From contig NZ_JACGXA010000001.1 in the NCBI RefSeq assembly GCF_014138045.1, positions 1 through 64,000 of the forward strand: 64,000 nucleotides of DNA, in the 5' to 3' direction. The stretch is from Nocardioides ginsengisegetis. Lineage in GTDB: Bacteria > Actinomycetota > Actinomycetes > Propionibacteriales > Nocardioidaceae. Shown here piece after piece: positions 6,564 to 15,277 of the stretch (its first letter is position 1; each line of letters opens with the position of its first letter). The notes below the pieces were generated by a model that did not search any database, was not told the origin of the DNA, and was given only the letters and a program-made list of their open reading frames with translations. A program made the translations under genes and the position numbers.

Positions 6564-7448
6564 GTGGCCGACATCAACATCCCCGACGCCCCCGTGCTCG
6601 AGGGCGCGACCCACCTCCACTCCGGCAAGGTGCGCGACCTCTACGAGCTCCCCGACGGCCATCTGCTGATGGTGGCCAGCGACCGGATCTCGATCTTCGA
6701 CTTCGTGCTCGACAGCACCATCCCCGACAAGGGCGAGATCCTCACCCGGATGTCGCTGTGGTGGTTCGACCAGCTCGCCGACCTCGTGCCGAACCACGTG
6801 GTCTCGACCGACGTCCCCGACGCGGTCCGCGGCCGCGCGGTCGTCTGCGAGCGGCTCGACATGTTCCCCGTCGAGTGCGTGGCCCGCGGCTACCTCACCG
6901 GCTCCGGCCTGCTCGACTACCGGGCCACCGGCGAGGTCTGCGGCATCGCCCTGCCGCCGGGTCTCGTGGACGGCTCCCGGCTGCCCGGTCCCGTGTTCAC
7001 GCCGGCGACGAAGGCCGAGCTCGGCGAGCACGACGAGAACGTCTCCTACGACGCCGTCGCGCGCACCATCGGCGAGGCGGACGCGGCCGCGCTGCGCGAC
7101 CTCACGATGGCCGTCTACGGCCGGGCCGAGTCGATCGCCCGCGAGCGCGGCATCATCCTGGCCGACACGAAGCTGGAGTTCGGCCGTCGCGCCGACGGCG
7201 TCACGGTCCTCGGCGACGAGGTGCTGACGCCCGACTCGTCACGCTTCTGGCCCGCGGCCGAGTGGCAGCCGGGTCGCACGCAGCCGTCCTACGACAAGCA
7301 GATCGTGCGCGACTGGGCGCTCTCGCCGGCCTCCGGCTGGGACCGCGCCTCGGGCGAGGCCCCGCCGCCGCTGCCGCCCGAGGTGGTCGAGCGCACCCGG
7401 TCCCGCTACGTCGAGGCCTACGAGCTGCTCACCGGGCTGCGCTGGTAG
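6564..7448 (+). CDS. purC: phosphoribosylaminoimidazole-succinocarboxamide synthase
   Basis: PurC joins CAIR and aspartate using ATP in purine synthesis. The 294-residue protein has the SAICAR synthetase signatures HSGKVRDLYEL near the N-terminus, MFPVECVARGYLTGSG, ADTKLEFG and TPDSSRFWPAAEW with the SYDKQ loop. Its length is typical for actinobacteria. The GTG start follows a TAGGCT box by six bases, so it is probably leaderless. It stands apart from purSQ, purL and purFM in this region, interleaved with unrelated genes. Confidence 0.97.
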   Translation: MADINIPDAPVLEGATHLHSGKVRDLYELPDGHLLMVASDRISIFDFVLDSTIPDKGEILTRMSLWWFDQLADLVPNHVVSTDVPDAVRGRAVVCERLDMFPVECVARGYLTGSGLLDYRATGEVCGIALPPGLVDGSRLPGPVFTPATKAELGEHDENVSYDAVARTIGEADAAALRDLTMAVYGRAESIARERGIILADTKLEFGRRADGVTVLGDEVLTPDSSRFWPAAEWQPGRTQPSYDKQIVRDWALSPASGWDRASGEAPPPLPPEVVERTRSRYVEAYELLTGLRW

Positions 7449-7453
7449 CCGTC

Positions 7454-7861
7454 GTGGACGTCGCGTTCCCGGTGTCGTCCGAGGCTGCCTTCGACTACCT
7501 CGTCGACCCGGTCCACCGGCCCGAGTGGCAGTCGTCGCTGCGGCGCGTCGAGGACGTCGACGGCGAGCCGCGGGTCGGCCAGACCTGGACCGACGTGACG
7601 GTGCCCGGCCTGCGCCCGGCGATGGAGACGACCGTCCTCGAGCGGCCACGACGGTGGTCCGAGCGCGGCACCTGGCGCGGCGTCACCGCCACCCTGACGC
7701 TGACGTTCGCCGACGCTCCCGGCGGCTGCACCGTGCACGCGGACTTCGCGGTCACCGGTCGCGGGCCGCTCGGCCCGGCGCTACGCCTGCTGACGGTCGC
7801 GTCGCGACCCGCCGTCCGCGCCGACCTGCGGCGGGCTGCGGCGATCCTGGCGAAGGGCTAG
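7454..7861 (+). CDS. SRPBCC-family polyketide cyclase/dehydrase-like protein
   Basis: The 135-residue protein has the START/SRPBCC pattern: an initial strand DVAFPVSSEAAFDYLVDP, HRPEWQSSLRRVE, alternating strands and a C-terminal helix (RPAVRADLRRAAAILAKG). Such proteins bind hydrophobic ligands or act as unspecified cyclase-like proteins. The GTG start lies six bases after the purC stop, so it is likely co-transcribed. Its TAG stop shares a CTAG palindrome (7858-7861) with the stop of the facing gene. Confidence 0.75.
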   Translation: MDVAFPVSSEAAFDYLVDPVHRPEWQSSLRRVEDVDGEPRVGQTWTDVTVPGLRPAMETTVLERPRRWSERGTWRGVTATLTLTFADAPGGCTVHADFAVTGRGPLGPALRLLTVASRPAVRADLRRAAAILAKG

Positions 7862-8040
7862 GCGCGGCGGGCACCGAGGCGGTGGTGCGTGGGGATGGGC
7901 GCCTCGCCCAGGGCCCCGATGTGACCGGTGCGGTAGGGCATCACGAGCGGGTCGTGCTCGTGCCGCCGGAGGGAGATCCGACCCAGGACCACGAGGGAGA
8001 GGGCGATCAGCCCGAGCATCAGCCACACCATGTCCGGCAC
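7858..8040 (-). CDS. small single-span membrane protein
   Basis: The 60-residue protein has one hydrophobic segment at about residues 4-22 (VWLMLGLIALSLVVLGRIS) followed by a basic-polar tail ending GARRA. The GTG start at 8040 is preceded by a good GGAGG site; an ATG nine bases later is possible. No family recognised. It is convergent with the SRPBCC gene and divergent from the acyl-CoA synthetase. Confidence 0.6.
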   Translation of the reverse strand: MPDMVWLMLGLIALSLVVLGRISLRRHEHDPLVMPYRTGHIGALGEAPIPTHHRLGARRA

Positions 8041-8138
8041 GGTACGCCTCCGCGGGCGTCCTGTCAGCGGACGCGGCTGCAGGTGTTCGGGGCCCTGAGT
8101 AGGTTGGCCCCACCGATCCCGACGTGACGGAGGCCACC

Positions 8139-9701
8139 GTGAGCACCACGGCGTACAACCTGGCAACCCTGCTCGAGCACAGCGCCGAGACCTACCCCGA
8201 CCGCGAGGCCATCGTCCTCGGGGACACCCGGCTGACCTACGCCCAGGTCAACCGCGCGGCCAACCAGGTCGCCAACCTGCTGGTCGAGCGCGGCATCGAG
8301 CACGGCGACAAGGTCGCGCTGAGCTGCGCCAACCTGCCCTACTTCACGATCGCCTACTACGGCATCCTCAAGGCCGGTGCGACCGTCGTCCCGCTCAACG
8401 TGCTGCTCAAGGCGCGCGAGGTGGCCTACCACCTCGGCGACGCCGAGGCGAAGGCCTACCTCTGCTTCGAGGGCACCGCGGAGCTGCCGATCGGGCGGGA
8501 GGGGTACGCCGGCTTCCAGCAGGCCGAGAACTGCGACTCCTTCTTCCTCATCACCGTCGACCCGGCCGCGGCGTCGCCGATCGAGGGCGCCGAGACGTTC
8601 GGCAGCGCGCTGGCCGGCAAGCCCACCACGTTCGACACCGTCGCCACCGACGAGGACGACACCGCCGTCATCCTCTACACCTCGGGCACCACCGGCCAGC
8701 CCAAGGGCGCGGAGCTGCGGCACCGCAACATGCGCGACAACGCGCTCGCCGGCCGCGACCTGTTCGGCGCCGACGCCGAGCACCCCGACACCTACCTCTG
8801 CGTGCTGCCGCTCTTCCACTCCTTCGGGCAGACCGTCATCCAGAACGGCGCCTTCGCCTTCGGTGGCACCGTCGTGATGCTGCCGCGCTTCGACGCCCAG
8901 CAGGCGCTGGCCGCCATGGGCAAGGAGGAGGTGACCTTCTTCGCGGGCGTCCCGACGATGTACTGGGGCCTGCTCGGCGCGCTGGACGCCTCGGTCGACG
9001 TGGACCGGCTGGCCCGCAACCTGCGGATCGCCGCCGCCGGCGGCTCGGCCCTGCCGGTGGAGGTGCACAAGGACTTCCAGAAGAAGTTCGGGGTGACCAT
9101 CCTGGAGGGCTACGGCCTCTCCGAGACCTCCCCGGTCGCGAGCTTCTCCCCGCACGGCGAGCCGGTGCGGGTCGGCTCGATCGGCCACCCCATCCCCGGC
9201 GTCGAGATGAAGCTGCTCCAGGCCGACAGCTGGGACGAGGCACCCGAGGGCGAGGTCGGCGAGATCGCGATCAAGGGCCACAACATCATGAAGGGCTACT
9301 ACAACCGGCCCGACGCCACCGACGAGGCGATCCGCGACGGGTGGTTCCGCAGCGGCGACCTGGGCCGGCGCGACGAAGACGGCTGGTACTACATCGTCGA
9401 CCGGTCCAAGGACATGATCATCCGCGGCGGCTACAACGTGTACCCGCGCGAGATCGAGGAGGTCCTGCTGACCCACCCCGACGTGTCGCTCGCCGCGGTG
9501 ATCGGCGTGCCCCACGAGAGCCACGGCGAGGAGATCAAGGCCGTCGTGATCCGCAACCCGGGCGCCACCGTGACCGAGGAGGAGCTGGTGGCGTGGGGGA
9601 AGGAGCAGATGGCCTCCTACAAGTACCCCCGCATCGTGCAGTTCGTCGACGCCCTCCCGATGACCGCGACCGGCAAGATCCTCAAGCGCGAGCTGGCCTG
9701 A
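8139..9701 (+). CDS. long-chain fatty acid--CoA ligase (AMP-forming)
   Basis: The 520-residue acyl-adenylating enzyme has the P-loop YTSGTTGQPKGAE (about residues 180-195), the YGLSETSP motif, the GWFRSGDLG hinge and the C-terminal TGKILKRE lysine that completes adenylation. It activates a carboxylic acid, most likely a medium or long fatty acid, to its CoA ester. The GTG at 8139 has a strong GGAGG site five bases upstream, so it is preferred over the in-frame GTG at 8124. No partner genes suggest a specific substrate. Confidence 0.92.
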   Translation: MSTTAYNLATLLEHSAETYPDREAIVLGDTRLTYAQVNRAANQVANLLVERGIEHGDKVALSCANLPYFTIAYYGILKAGATVVPLNVLLKAREVAYHLGDAEAKAYLCFEGTAELPIGREGYAGFQQAENCDSFFLITVDPAAASPIEGAETFGSALAGKPTTFDTVATDEDDTAVILYTSGTTGQPKGAELRHRNMRDNALAGRDLFGADAEHPDTYLCVLPLFHSFGQTVIQNGAFAFGGTVVMLPRFDAQQALAAMGKEEVTFFAGVPTMYWGLLGALDASVDVDRLARNLRIAAAGGSALPVEVHKDFQKKFGVTILEGYGLSETSPVASFSPHGEPVRVGSIGHPIPGVEMKLLQADSWDEAPEGEVGEIAIKGHNIMKGYYNRPDATDEAIRDGWFRSGDLGRRDEDGWYYIVDRSKDMIIRGGYNVYPREIEEVLLTHPDVSLAAVIGVPHESHGEEIKAVVIRNPGATVTEEELVAWGKEQMASYKYPRIVQFVDALPMTATGKILKRELA

Positions 9702-9710
9702 CCGGCCGGT

Positions 9711-10214
9711 TCAGGCGAACGGGTCGGGCAACGAGCCCGGCAGCCCGGCGAGCAGCTCGCGCGCCCGGGCTGCCGACTTGTGCTCGACCAGCACCTCGTA
9801 GCGGGTCGCGACGACCTGCGTGACCGAGGAGAAGTCGCGCTGCCCGCGGGTCGCGGCATAGCCGACGAGCGCCCAGACGAGCCCGAAGAGGGCGCCGAAC
9901 AGGACGGTCGAGAGGATCGTCGCCAGCCCGTTGCCATCGGTGAAGAGGGTGAAGACCAGACCCACGAACAGGCCCAGCCACAGCCCCGACAGGGCGCCGC
10001 CGGCGGCGACCCGGCCGGTGGTCAGACGCCCGGTGATCCGCTCGATCCGCTTCAGGTCGGTGCCGACGATCATGCACTGCTCGACCGGGAACTTGTTGTC
10101 GGAGAGGTAGTCGACGGTGCGCTGGGCGGCCGCGTAGTCGTCGTACACCGCGAGGGACTGGGGGAACTCCAGCCGCAGCGCGGCGGGGCCCGGGAGTCCG
10201 GAGGGGATGCTCAT
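9711..10214 (-). CDS. general stress protein 17M-like membrane protein
   Basis: The 167-residue protein begins with a YflT/general-stress-17M-like domain (LEFPQSLAVYDDYAAAQRTVDYLSDNKFPVEQCMIVGTDLKRIERITGRLT in segments). A glycine-rich hydrophobic region of two membrane passes follows (about 88-130), then an alpha/beta tail. Related proteins are induced by heat or general stress; the molecular role is unknown. The ATG at 10214 is chosen over an upstream frame that extends into the purS promoter. Confidence 0.75.
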   Translation of the reverse strand: MSIPSGLPGPAALRLEFPQSLAVYDDYAAAQRTVDYLSDNKFPVEQCMIVGTDLKRIERITGRLTTGRVAAGGALSGLWLGLFVGLVFTLFTDGNGLATILSTVLFGALFGLVWALVGYAATRGQRDFSSVTQVVATRYEVLVEHKSAARARELLAGLPGSLPDPFA

Positions 10215-10279
10215 GCATCCAGTGTGACCGAACCTCCGTAGGATGAGGTCGCACCTGCCCCCGCACCCAGGAGCCACCC

Positions 10280-10555
10280 GTGCCCCGAGTCGTCGTCGAC
10301 GTCATGCCCAAGCCCGAGATCCTCGACCCCCAGGGCAAGGCCGTGCTCGGCGCGCTGCCGCGCCTCGGCTTCTCCGGGGTCACCGAGGTCCGCCAGGGCA
10401 AGCGCTTCGAGCTGGAGATCGCCGGTGAGCTGACCGACGAGGTCCTCGAGCAGGTCCGCCAGATGGCCGAGACCCTCCTGTCCAACCCGGTCATCGAGGA
10501 CTTCACCGTCTCCGTCGAGACCCCTGCCGGGACCCCCGCCGGGACCGTCGCGTGA
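10280..10555 (+). CDS. purS: phosphoribosylformylglycinamidine synthase subunit PurS
   Basis: The 91-residue protein starts [26 protein letters not shown], the PurS pattern, and ends with an extra [11 protein letters not shown] tail. PurS bridges PurQ and PurL in the three-subunit FGAM synthetase. A GGAG site precedes the GTG start, and a TAGGAT box lies upstream at about 10239. The stop overlaps the purQ start by four bases, so the pair is translationally coupled. Confidence 0.95.
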   Translation: MPRVVVDVMPKPEILDPQGKAVLGALPRLGFSGVTEVRQGKRFELEIAGELTDEVLEQVRQMAETLLSNPVIEDFTVSVETPAGTPAGTVA

Positions 10556-11220
10556 AGGTCGGGGTCGTCACCTTCCCGGGCTCGCTCGACGACGTCGACG
10601 CGCAGCGCGCGGTCCGGATCGGCGGCAACGAGGCGGTCGCGCTGTGGCACGGCGACCACGACCTCCGGGGTGTCGACGCAGTGGTGCTGCCCGGGGGCTT
10701 CTCCTACGGCGACTACCTCCGCTGCGGTGCGATCTCCCGCTTCTCCCCGGTCATGGCCGAGGTGATCGAGGCGGCCGGCAAGGGCATGCCCGTGCTCGGC
10801 ATCTGCAACGGCTTCCAGATCCTGTGCGAGTCGCACCTGCTGCCCGGCGCGCTGATCCGCAACGACCACCGCAAGTTCGTCTGCCGCGACCAGCTGCTGC
10901 GCATCGAGAACACCTCCACGCCGTGGACGTCGTCGTACGCCGAGGGCGCGGAGATCACCGTGGTGCTCAAGAACGGCGAGGGCGGCTTCGTCGCGGACAC
11001 CGAGACCCTCGACCGGCTCGAGGGCGAGGGCCGGGTCGTCGCCCGCTACCTCGAGGTCAACCCCAACGGCTCGATGCGCGACATCGCCGGCATCACCAAC
11101 GACCGCGGCAACGTCGTCGGCCTGATGCCGCACCCCGAGCACGCCGTCGAGGACCTCACCGGGGCCGGCACCCAGGGCCTCGGCTTCTTCACCAGCCTGA
11201 CGGAGGCCGTCTTCTCGTGA
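10552..11220 (+). CDS. purQ: phosphoribosylformylglycinamidine synthase subunit PurQ
   Basis: The 222-residue class I glutamine amidotransferase supplies ammonia to PurL. Visible motifs are [14 protein letters not shown], the nucleophile elbow LGICNGFQ (C85) and the C-terminal MPHPEHAVE carrying the histidine and glutamate of the triad. Its start overlaps purS and its stop overlaps the next gene (GTGA), forming a three-gene coupled unit. The synthetase subunit purL lies 4.7 kb away on the same strand. Confidence 0.97.
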   Translation: MKVGVVTFPGSLDDVDAQRAVRIGGNEAVALWHGDHDLRGVDAVVLPGGFSYGDYLRCGAISRFSPVMAEVIEAAGKGMPVLGICNGFQILCESHLLPGALIRNDHRKFVCRDQLLRIENTSTPWTSSYAEGAEITVVLKNGEGGFVADTETLDRLEGEGRVVARYLEVNPNGSMRDIAGITNDRGNVVGLMPHPEHAVEDLTGAGTQGLGFFTSLTEAVFS

Positions 11221-11663
11221 CCCCGCTCCACCTCTTCCGCCGCGTCGCCGTGGCGGAGGCCATCACCTGGGCGCTGCTGCTGTTCGGGATGACCCTCAAG
11301 TACTCCGGTGTCACCGAGATCGGGGTCCGCGTCTTCGGCATGGTCCACGGCGTCGTCTTCATCTCCTACTGCCTCGTGACGGTGCTGGTCGGCGTCGACC
11401 AGCGCTGGTCGCGCGGCCGCGTCCTGCTCGGCCTGGCCTGCTCGGTGCCGCCCTTCATGACCGTCTGGTTCGACCGCTTCGCCGAGAAGCGCGGCGCCCT
11501 GGGCGACACGTGGCGCCTCGTCACGTCCGGGCCGGTCTCGGCACTCGACCGTCCCGTTGCCTGGCTGCTGCGCAACCCGGCCCGCGGCGCGGTCGCCGGC
11601 CTCGTCGCGGTCGCGGCGCTCACGGTGCTGGCGCTGCTGATGGGTCCGCCGGCCTCGAGCTGA
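11217..11663 (+). CDS. DUF3817 membrane protein
   Basis: The 148-residue protein has about four hydrophobic helices and the DUF3817 pattern ([20 protein letters not shown]... [13 protein letters not shown]). The family is a small integral membrane protein common in actinobacteria with no known function. It is translationally coupled to purQ by a GTGA overlap. The repeated link of DUF3817 with purQ elsewhere is not something I can confirm from this sequence alone. Confidence 0.8.
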   Translation: MTPLHLFRRVAVAEAITWALLLFGMTLKYSGVTEIGVRVFGMVHGVVFISYCLVTVLVGVDQRWSRGRVLLGLACSVPPFMTVWFDRFAEKRGALGDTWRLVTSGPVSALDRPVAWLLRNPARGAVAGLVAVAALTVLALLMGPPASS

Positions 11664-11672
11664 CCCCTCGGC

Positions 11673-13043
11673 TCAGCGGGCGCCGGCCGCCAGGCCCGCC
11701 CACGACTCGGCGTTGGCCACGCCGGACGTCTCGAAGCCCACGCGGGACTGCCACGACTTGAGCGCCACGGTGGTCGCCGCGTCGAAGACGCCGGTCGCGT
11801 TGAGCTCGGTCTGCGGGTTGGCGGCGTTGAGGGTGCGCTGGAGCCGGCGTACGGCGGGACCGGCGGAGCCGTACTTCAGCACCGGCTGCGTGCCGGCGAT
11901 GAGCAGCGACATCCAGTTGGACTTGGTCCAGCGGTCGGCGACCTTGAAGCCGTGCGCGCCCTGCCACTGGTGCACGGCCGTGACGACGGCGGGTGAGTAG
12001 ACGCCGTCGAGCTTGCCCTTGTACAGGCCCTGCTCGGTGAGCAGGCACTGCAGCGCCTTCACCTTGACCGGCAGCTTGATGCCCGGCTGGAGCACCTCGT
12101 ACTTGTAGAAGGCGATCTTGGTGCCGTTGCAGTGCGTCTCGGGGTCGGCGTACGAGCCCTTGCCGAGGTCGAGGAAGTTGCGGTCGATGTTGATCCGCAC
12201 GCGACCCCACGTCTCGTCGTGGCCGCCCTGGTACTGCTTCACCCGGGCGTGCGGCTGCCAGCCGTCGCTGCGGACGTAGGACGTGGACGTGTTGGCGTGG
12301 CCGTCCCAGCGGGCGATCCAGATCGTGTCGGGGAGGTCGAACGTGCCGGGGCGGTTGACGCGGGCGTCGTCGAGCATCTTGATGCCCGAGCCGGCGCTGG
12401 AGTAGACGCCGGAGACGTAGCCGAGGGCGTGGATCTTCGTCGTCCAGGCCGAGAGGAACGCCAGCGCCGACTCACGGCAGTTGATGTTGCCGAGGTCGAA
12501 GCCCTCGAGGTCGTACCAGAGCGTGCTGCCCGCGACGATGCCGAGCGCCTTGGCGTCCGAGACGGTCGTGCTGGCCTCGTCCGTGCCCATCGTGCGGGCG
12601 AGGGAGTACTTGCCGTACTTGCCGGGCTTGGGGTTGATCGTCGGGTCGTCGCCGTAGCGCGGGAAGCGGGGCTGGCAGGAGGCCTGCGGGCCGAGGGTGA
12701 TCGGCAGCAGCCGCCAGCCGTTGGCCAGCTGGGTGCTCACCCAGGACGGCGTCAGGTTGGGCTGGCTGCGGCAGGCGCGGGACTTGCCGGAGATGTAGAT
12801 GCCCACCGCCAGGAACGGCGAGTGGTTGAGCCAGCGGTTCATCTCCCACTGCTTGGGCGCCAGGCACTGGTCGAAGCCGTAGCCGGTGAAGTCGCCGGGC
12901 GTCACGACGTTGCCGTCGGCGCGCGCGGGCGTGGTCAGGGCGCCGGTCGTCAGCACCAGGGCGAGGGTGGTGAGGAGGGCGACCACCCCGCTCGCGAGGG
13001 TGCGGAGGATCCGGGGGGCGGTCCGGCTGGCGAGGCGCTGCAT
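11673..13043 (-). CDS. secreted DUF1906 glycoside-hydrolase-like protein with two peptidoglycan-binding domains
   Basis: The 456-residue precursor has a signal peptide (to about residue 42, ending ARA). A DUF1906/Rv2525c-like TIM-barrel domain follows (GYGFDQCLAPKQWEMNRWL, TLWYDLEGFDL, YSSAGSGIKML, WIARWDG, HDETWG in order), then two putative peptidoglycan-binding domain 1 repeats (about 320-385 and 390-455). It is exported and probably acts on or attaches to the wall; Rv2525c itself is Tat-exported. The ATG at 13043 begins the signal peptide. It is convergent with the purQ operon. Confidence 0.8.
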   Translation of the reverse strand: MQRLASRTAPRILRTLASGVVALLTTLALVLTTGALTTPARADGNVVTPGDFTGYGFDQCLAPKQWEMNRWLNHSPFLAVGIYISGKSRACRSQPNLTPSWVSTQLANGWRLLPITLGPQASCQPRFPRYGDDPTINPKPGKYGKYSLARTMGTDEASTTVSDAKALGIVAGSTLWYDLEGFDLGNINCRESALAFLSAWTTKIHALGYVSGVYSSAGSGIKMLDDARVNRPGTFDLPDTIWIARWDGHANTSTSYVRSDGWQPHARVKQYQGGHDETWGRVRINIDRNFLDLGKGSYADPETHCNGTKIAFYKYEVLQPGIKLPVKVKALQCLLTEQGLYKGKLDGVYSPAVVTAVHQWQGAHGFKVADRWTKSNWMSLLIAGTQPVLKYGSAGPAVRRLQRTLNAANPQTELNATGVFDAATTVALKSWQSRVGFETSGVANAESWAGLAAGAR

Positions 13044-13190
13044 GGGGGTACTCCAGGTGGCGAGGGACCGCTCCGAGGCGGGTCTTTCGTCAGGGGGCTC
13101 CGACGACCATAACCTCACAAGTCACACCCGTAACAGGAGTCGCGGGAACTACAGATCTGTAATTCGGTACGCCGGGGCGCCCGCGCGCGT

Positions 13191-13267
13191 GGCCGACCGT
13201 CTCCCGGCGTCAAGGGTTCCCTTCGGCGGCTTCGCCGCCCTTGACTCCGGGACCCGGACGGTCGGCC
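13191..13267. repeat. 77-bp nested hairpin element
   Basis: Outer stem GGCCGACCGTC/GACGGTCGGCC (11 bp), then TCCCGG/CCGGGA, then GTCAAGGG/CCCTTGAC, and an inner CGGCG-GCTT-CGCCG hairpin. All stems are perfect and in register. It may be an extragenic palindromic element, an RNA structure, or both. Confidence 0.7.
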
Positions 13268-13334
13268 GGCGGCGCGCTTGTCGGCACGGGCTTCGCCCGC
13301 GCCGCCCGCATGCGCGGGCGCCCCTGGCGGGGGG

Positions 13335-13450
13335 AGCGGTGGGCCGTGAACCCATTCCCTGCCCGGTTCGGTTCATGGGTCACCGTCGGGTCGGCCGGGC
13401 GGTGAGTGGTGAACCGTTTCCAGGTCGGGTTCGGTTGAGGGCTCACCGCT
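13335..13450. repeat. imperfect long dyad between two nested hairpins
   Basis: AGCGGTGGGCC (13335-13345) pairs with GGCTCACCGCT (13440-13450, one G-U). Inside it GGTTCA/TGAACC (13370-13375, 13410-13415) and TCACCG/CGGTGA (13380-13385, 13400-13405) are in register. The two halves look like inverted copies of one roughly 50-bp unit. Confidence 0.55.
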
Positions 13451-13528
13451 GGGCCGTGGGGGGGGGTGCGCCTGGGGCGGGGCGGCGGACCGAGCGCAGC
13501 GAGGGCCGGCCGCCCGACCGCCGCCTGA

Positions 13529-13613
13529 AGCCGATCGCGCGAGGCTCGGGGTCAAGGACGCCGAAGGCGCCGCGAAGCGGGCGAAGCTCCTTGAGGCCGA
13601 GACGCGATCGGCT
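13529..13613. repeat. 85-bp nested hairpin element
   Basis: Outer stem AGCCGATCGCG/CGCGATCGGCT (11 bp), then CTCGG/CCGAG, then TCAAGGA/TCCTTGA. The layout mirrors the element at 13191-13267, sharing the inner TCAAGG stem but not the outer sequence. It contains GCGAAGCGGGCGA (13572-13584), which recurs at 51458-51470. Confidence 0.7.
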
Positions 13614-13698
13614 ACGTGGCGCGCCCCCGCAGACGCCGACGGCCCGGCCGGAAGAGCTCCGGACGGGCCGTCGTACGACACGGGGTGTGGCCAGCGGG

Positions 13699-15165
13699 TC
13701 AGGCCGCGTCGGCCATCGCCAGCGACTCGGCCGGATCAGTCGGCGCGACCGCCTCGGCCGGGCGCCGCGCCGGCCGCAGCACGACGGTGCTGACGACGAG
13801 GGCGAGGGCCGCGAAGGTGGCCGAGGTGAGGAACGCCGCCTGCAGGCCGGGGACGAAGGCGCCGGGCACGGCGCCCGCGGCGTACACCGAGACGATCACG
13901 GCGACCCCGATGGCCGAGCCGAGCTGCTGCGTGGTCTGCAGCAGGCCCGAGGCCGACCCGGCGTGCTCGGGCTCGACGCCGCCGAGCACGGTCGCGGTGA
14001 TCGGCATGAAGACGAAGCCGGTCGCCAGGCCCGCGATCAGCATCGGCCCGAAGACCGCGCCGAGGTAGGTGTCGGTGGTGCCGATGCCGCTCAGCCAGGC
14101 GTAGCCGACGACGAGCGCGGCGGTGCCGATCATCATCATCGTGCGCGGGCCGAGGCGGCCGATCAGCCACGGCGTGACCCGCGACATCGCGAAGATGCCG
14201 AGGCTGAAGGGCAGGAAGGCGAAGCCGGACGCGAGCGGGCCGAAGCCGAGCACGCGCTGGACGTACTGCACGACCAGGAAGAACATCGACAGGTTGGCGC
14301 CGATCACCAGTGCCATCACGGCCAGCGCGCCGACCCGGCGACGGTTGCGGACGAGGTGCGGCTGCACCAGCGGGTGCGGGTGCCGCGCCTCGGTGCGGGC
14401 AAGGACGGCGAGCAGGGCGAGGCCGAGCGCGAAGCCGCCGAGCGTGCGGGCGGAGGTCCAGCCGTGCTCGGGGGTGCCGATCAGCGCCCACACCAGCGAC
14501 ACGGCCCCGAGCGTTGCGGTCGCGGCACCGACCAGGTCGAACCGGCCGGTCCGGCGCGGCGTCTCGTCGACGAACCGGCGGGCCAGCAGCACGACGGCGA
14601 TGCCGAGCGGCACGTTGATGAAGAGCGTCCAGCGCCAGGAGCCGACGTCCGTCAGGAGGCCGCCGAGGATCAGGCCGATCGAGGCGCCGCCGGACGAGAC
14701 GGCGCCGAAGAGCGCGAAGGCCCGGTTGCGGGCGGCCTCGTCGGGGGCGCTGGTGGTGAGCAGGGCCAGCACGCTCGGGGCCGCCAGGGCCGCGCCGACG
14801 CCCTGGAGCGCACGGGCGGCGACCAGCTGGCCCGGGGTCTGGGCGAGCCCGCCGAGCAGGGAGGACACGGTGAAGAGCGTCAGGCCGATCTCGAAGAGAC
14901 GGAGCCGGCCGCGGACGTCGCCGAGGCGTCCGCCGAGCAGCAGCAGCCCGCCGAAGGCGAGCGTGTAGGAGTTGAGCACCCACGACAGCGACGCGGGGCC
15001 GAAGCCGAGGTCGGTGTCGATGCGGGGGAGGGCGACGTTCACGACGGTCGCGTCGAGCACGAGCATGAGCTGGGCGACGAGCACGATCGCCACACCCGTC
15101 GCCGCGCGGCCGGCGTTGGCCGGCAGCTCGGTGGGCAGGCCCGGCGAGGAGGTGGTGGAAGACAT
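13699..15165 (-). CDS. MFS drug efflux transporter, DHA2 (14-TM) family
   Basis: The 488-residue protein has the DHA2 layout with about 14 membrane segments. Visible motifs are motif D-like LDATVVNVALPRI, motif A-like GGRLGDVRGRLRLFEIG, motif C-like ISSGGASIGLILGG in the fifth helix, and a SWRWTLFINVPLG loop. Such proton-driven exporters remove drugs or toxic metabolites. It is divergent from a TetR gene across a 112-bp gap with two palindromes, so it is probably repressed by that regulator. A basic tail after helix 14 is ordinary. Confidence 0.92.
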   Translation of the reverse strand: MSSTTSSPGLPTELPANAGRAATGVAIVLVAQLMLVLDATVVNVALPRIDTDLGFGPASLSWVLNSYTLAFGGLLLLGGRLGDVRGRLRLFEIGLTLFTVSSLLGGLAQTPGQLVAARALQGVGAALAAPSVLALLTTSAPDEAARNRAFALFGAVSSGGASIGLILGGLLTDVGSWRWTLFINVPLGIAVVLLARRFVDETPRRTGRFDLVGAATATLGAVSLVWALIGTPEHGWTSARTLGGFALGLALLAVLARTEARHPHPLVQPHLVRNRRRVGALAVMALVIGANLSMFFLVVQYVQRVLGFGPLASGFAFLPFSLGIFAMSRVTPWLIGRLGPRTMMMIGTAALVVGYAWLSGIGTTDTYLGAVFGPMLIAGLATGFVFMPITATVLGGVEPEHAGSASGLLQTTQQLGSAIGVAVIVSVYAAGAVPGAFVPGLQAAFLTSATFAALALVVSTVVLRPARRPAEAVAPTDPAESLAMADAA

Positions 15166-15210
15166 GAGGCGGTTGTCCTGTTCTGGCCGTTGCGGCCGAC
15201 GTAGACTTAG

Positions 15211-15259
15211 CGGAGAATGACTCCGGTTCTGGGGTCAACCATACGGAGACCGTCTCCGT
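15211..15259. promoter_or_regulatory. TetR-type operators between exporter and regulator
   Basis: A perfect 17-bp palindrome ACGGAGAC-C-GTCTCCGT lies at 15243-15259. A related weaker dyad CGGAG-N5-CTCCG lies at 15211-15225. The shared CGGAG half-site and the position between a TetR gene and its divergent exporter make these the likely binding sites of the regulator at 15278. Confidence 0.75.
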
Positions 15260-15277
15260 TTAGCAAGGGGTGAGTGA

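Larger units (their letters stand above)
13044..13698. other. 655-bp gap without a credible gene, rich in hairpins
   Basis: Open frames here are short, arginine- and proline-rich and run through strong hairpins, so none is called. The left 140 bp should hold the promoter of the DUF1906 gene. The rest (13191-13613) is occupied by three large dyads described separately. Confidence 0.6.

Noticed and set aside
8064..9524. 486-residue open frame opposite the acyl-CoA synthetase
   Set aside because: Its sequence is a valine- and aspartate-rich shadow of the synthetase codons in high GC DNA and shows no domain; the synthetase has all family motifs.
13149..13681. Several open frames of 75-100 codons in the 13-kb gap
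   Set aside because: They pass through three large hairpins, have no ribosome binding sites and show only Arg/Pro/Gly-rich composition.
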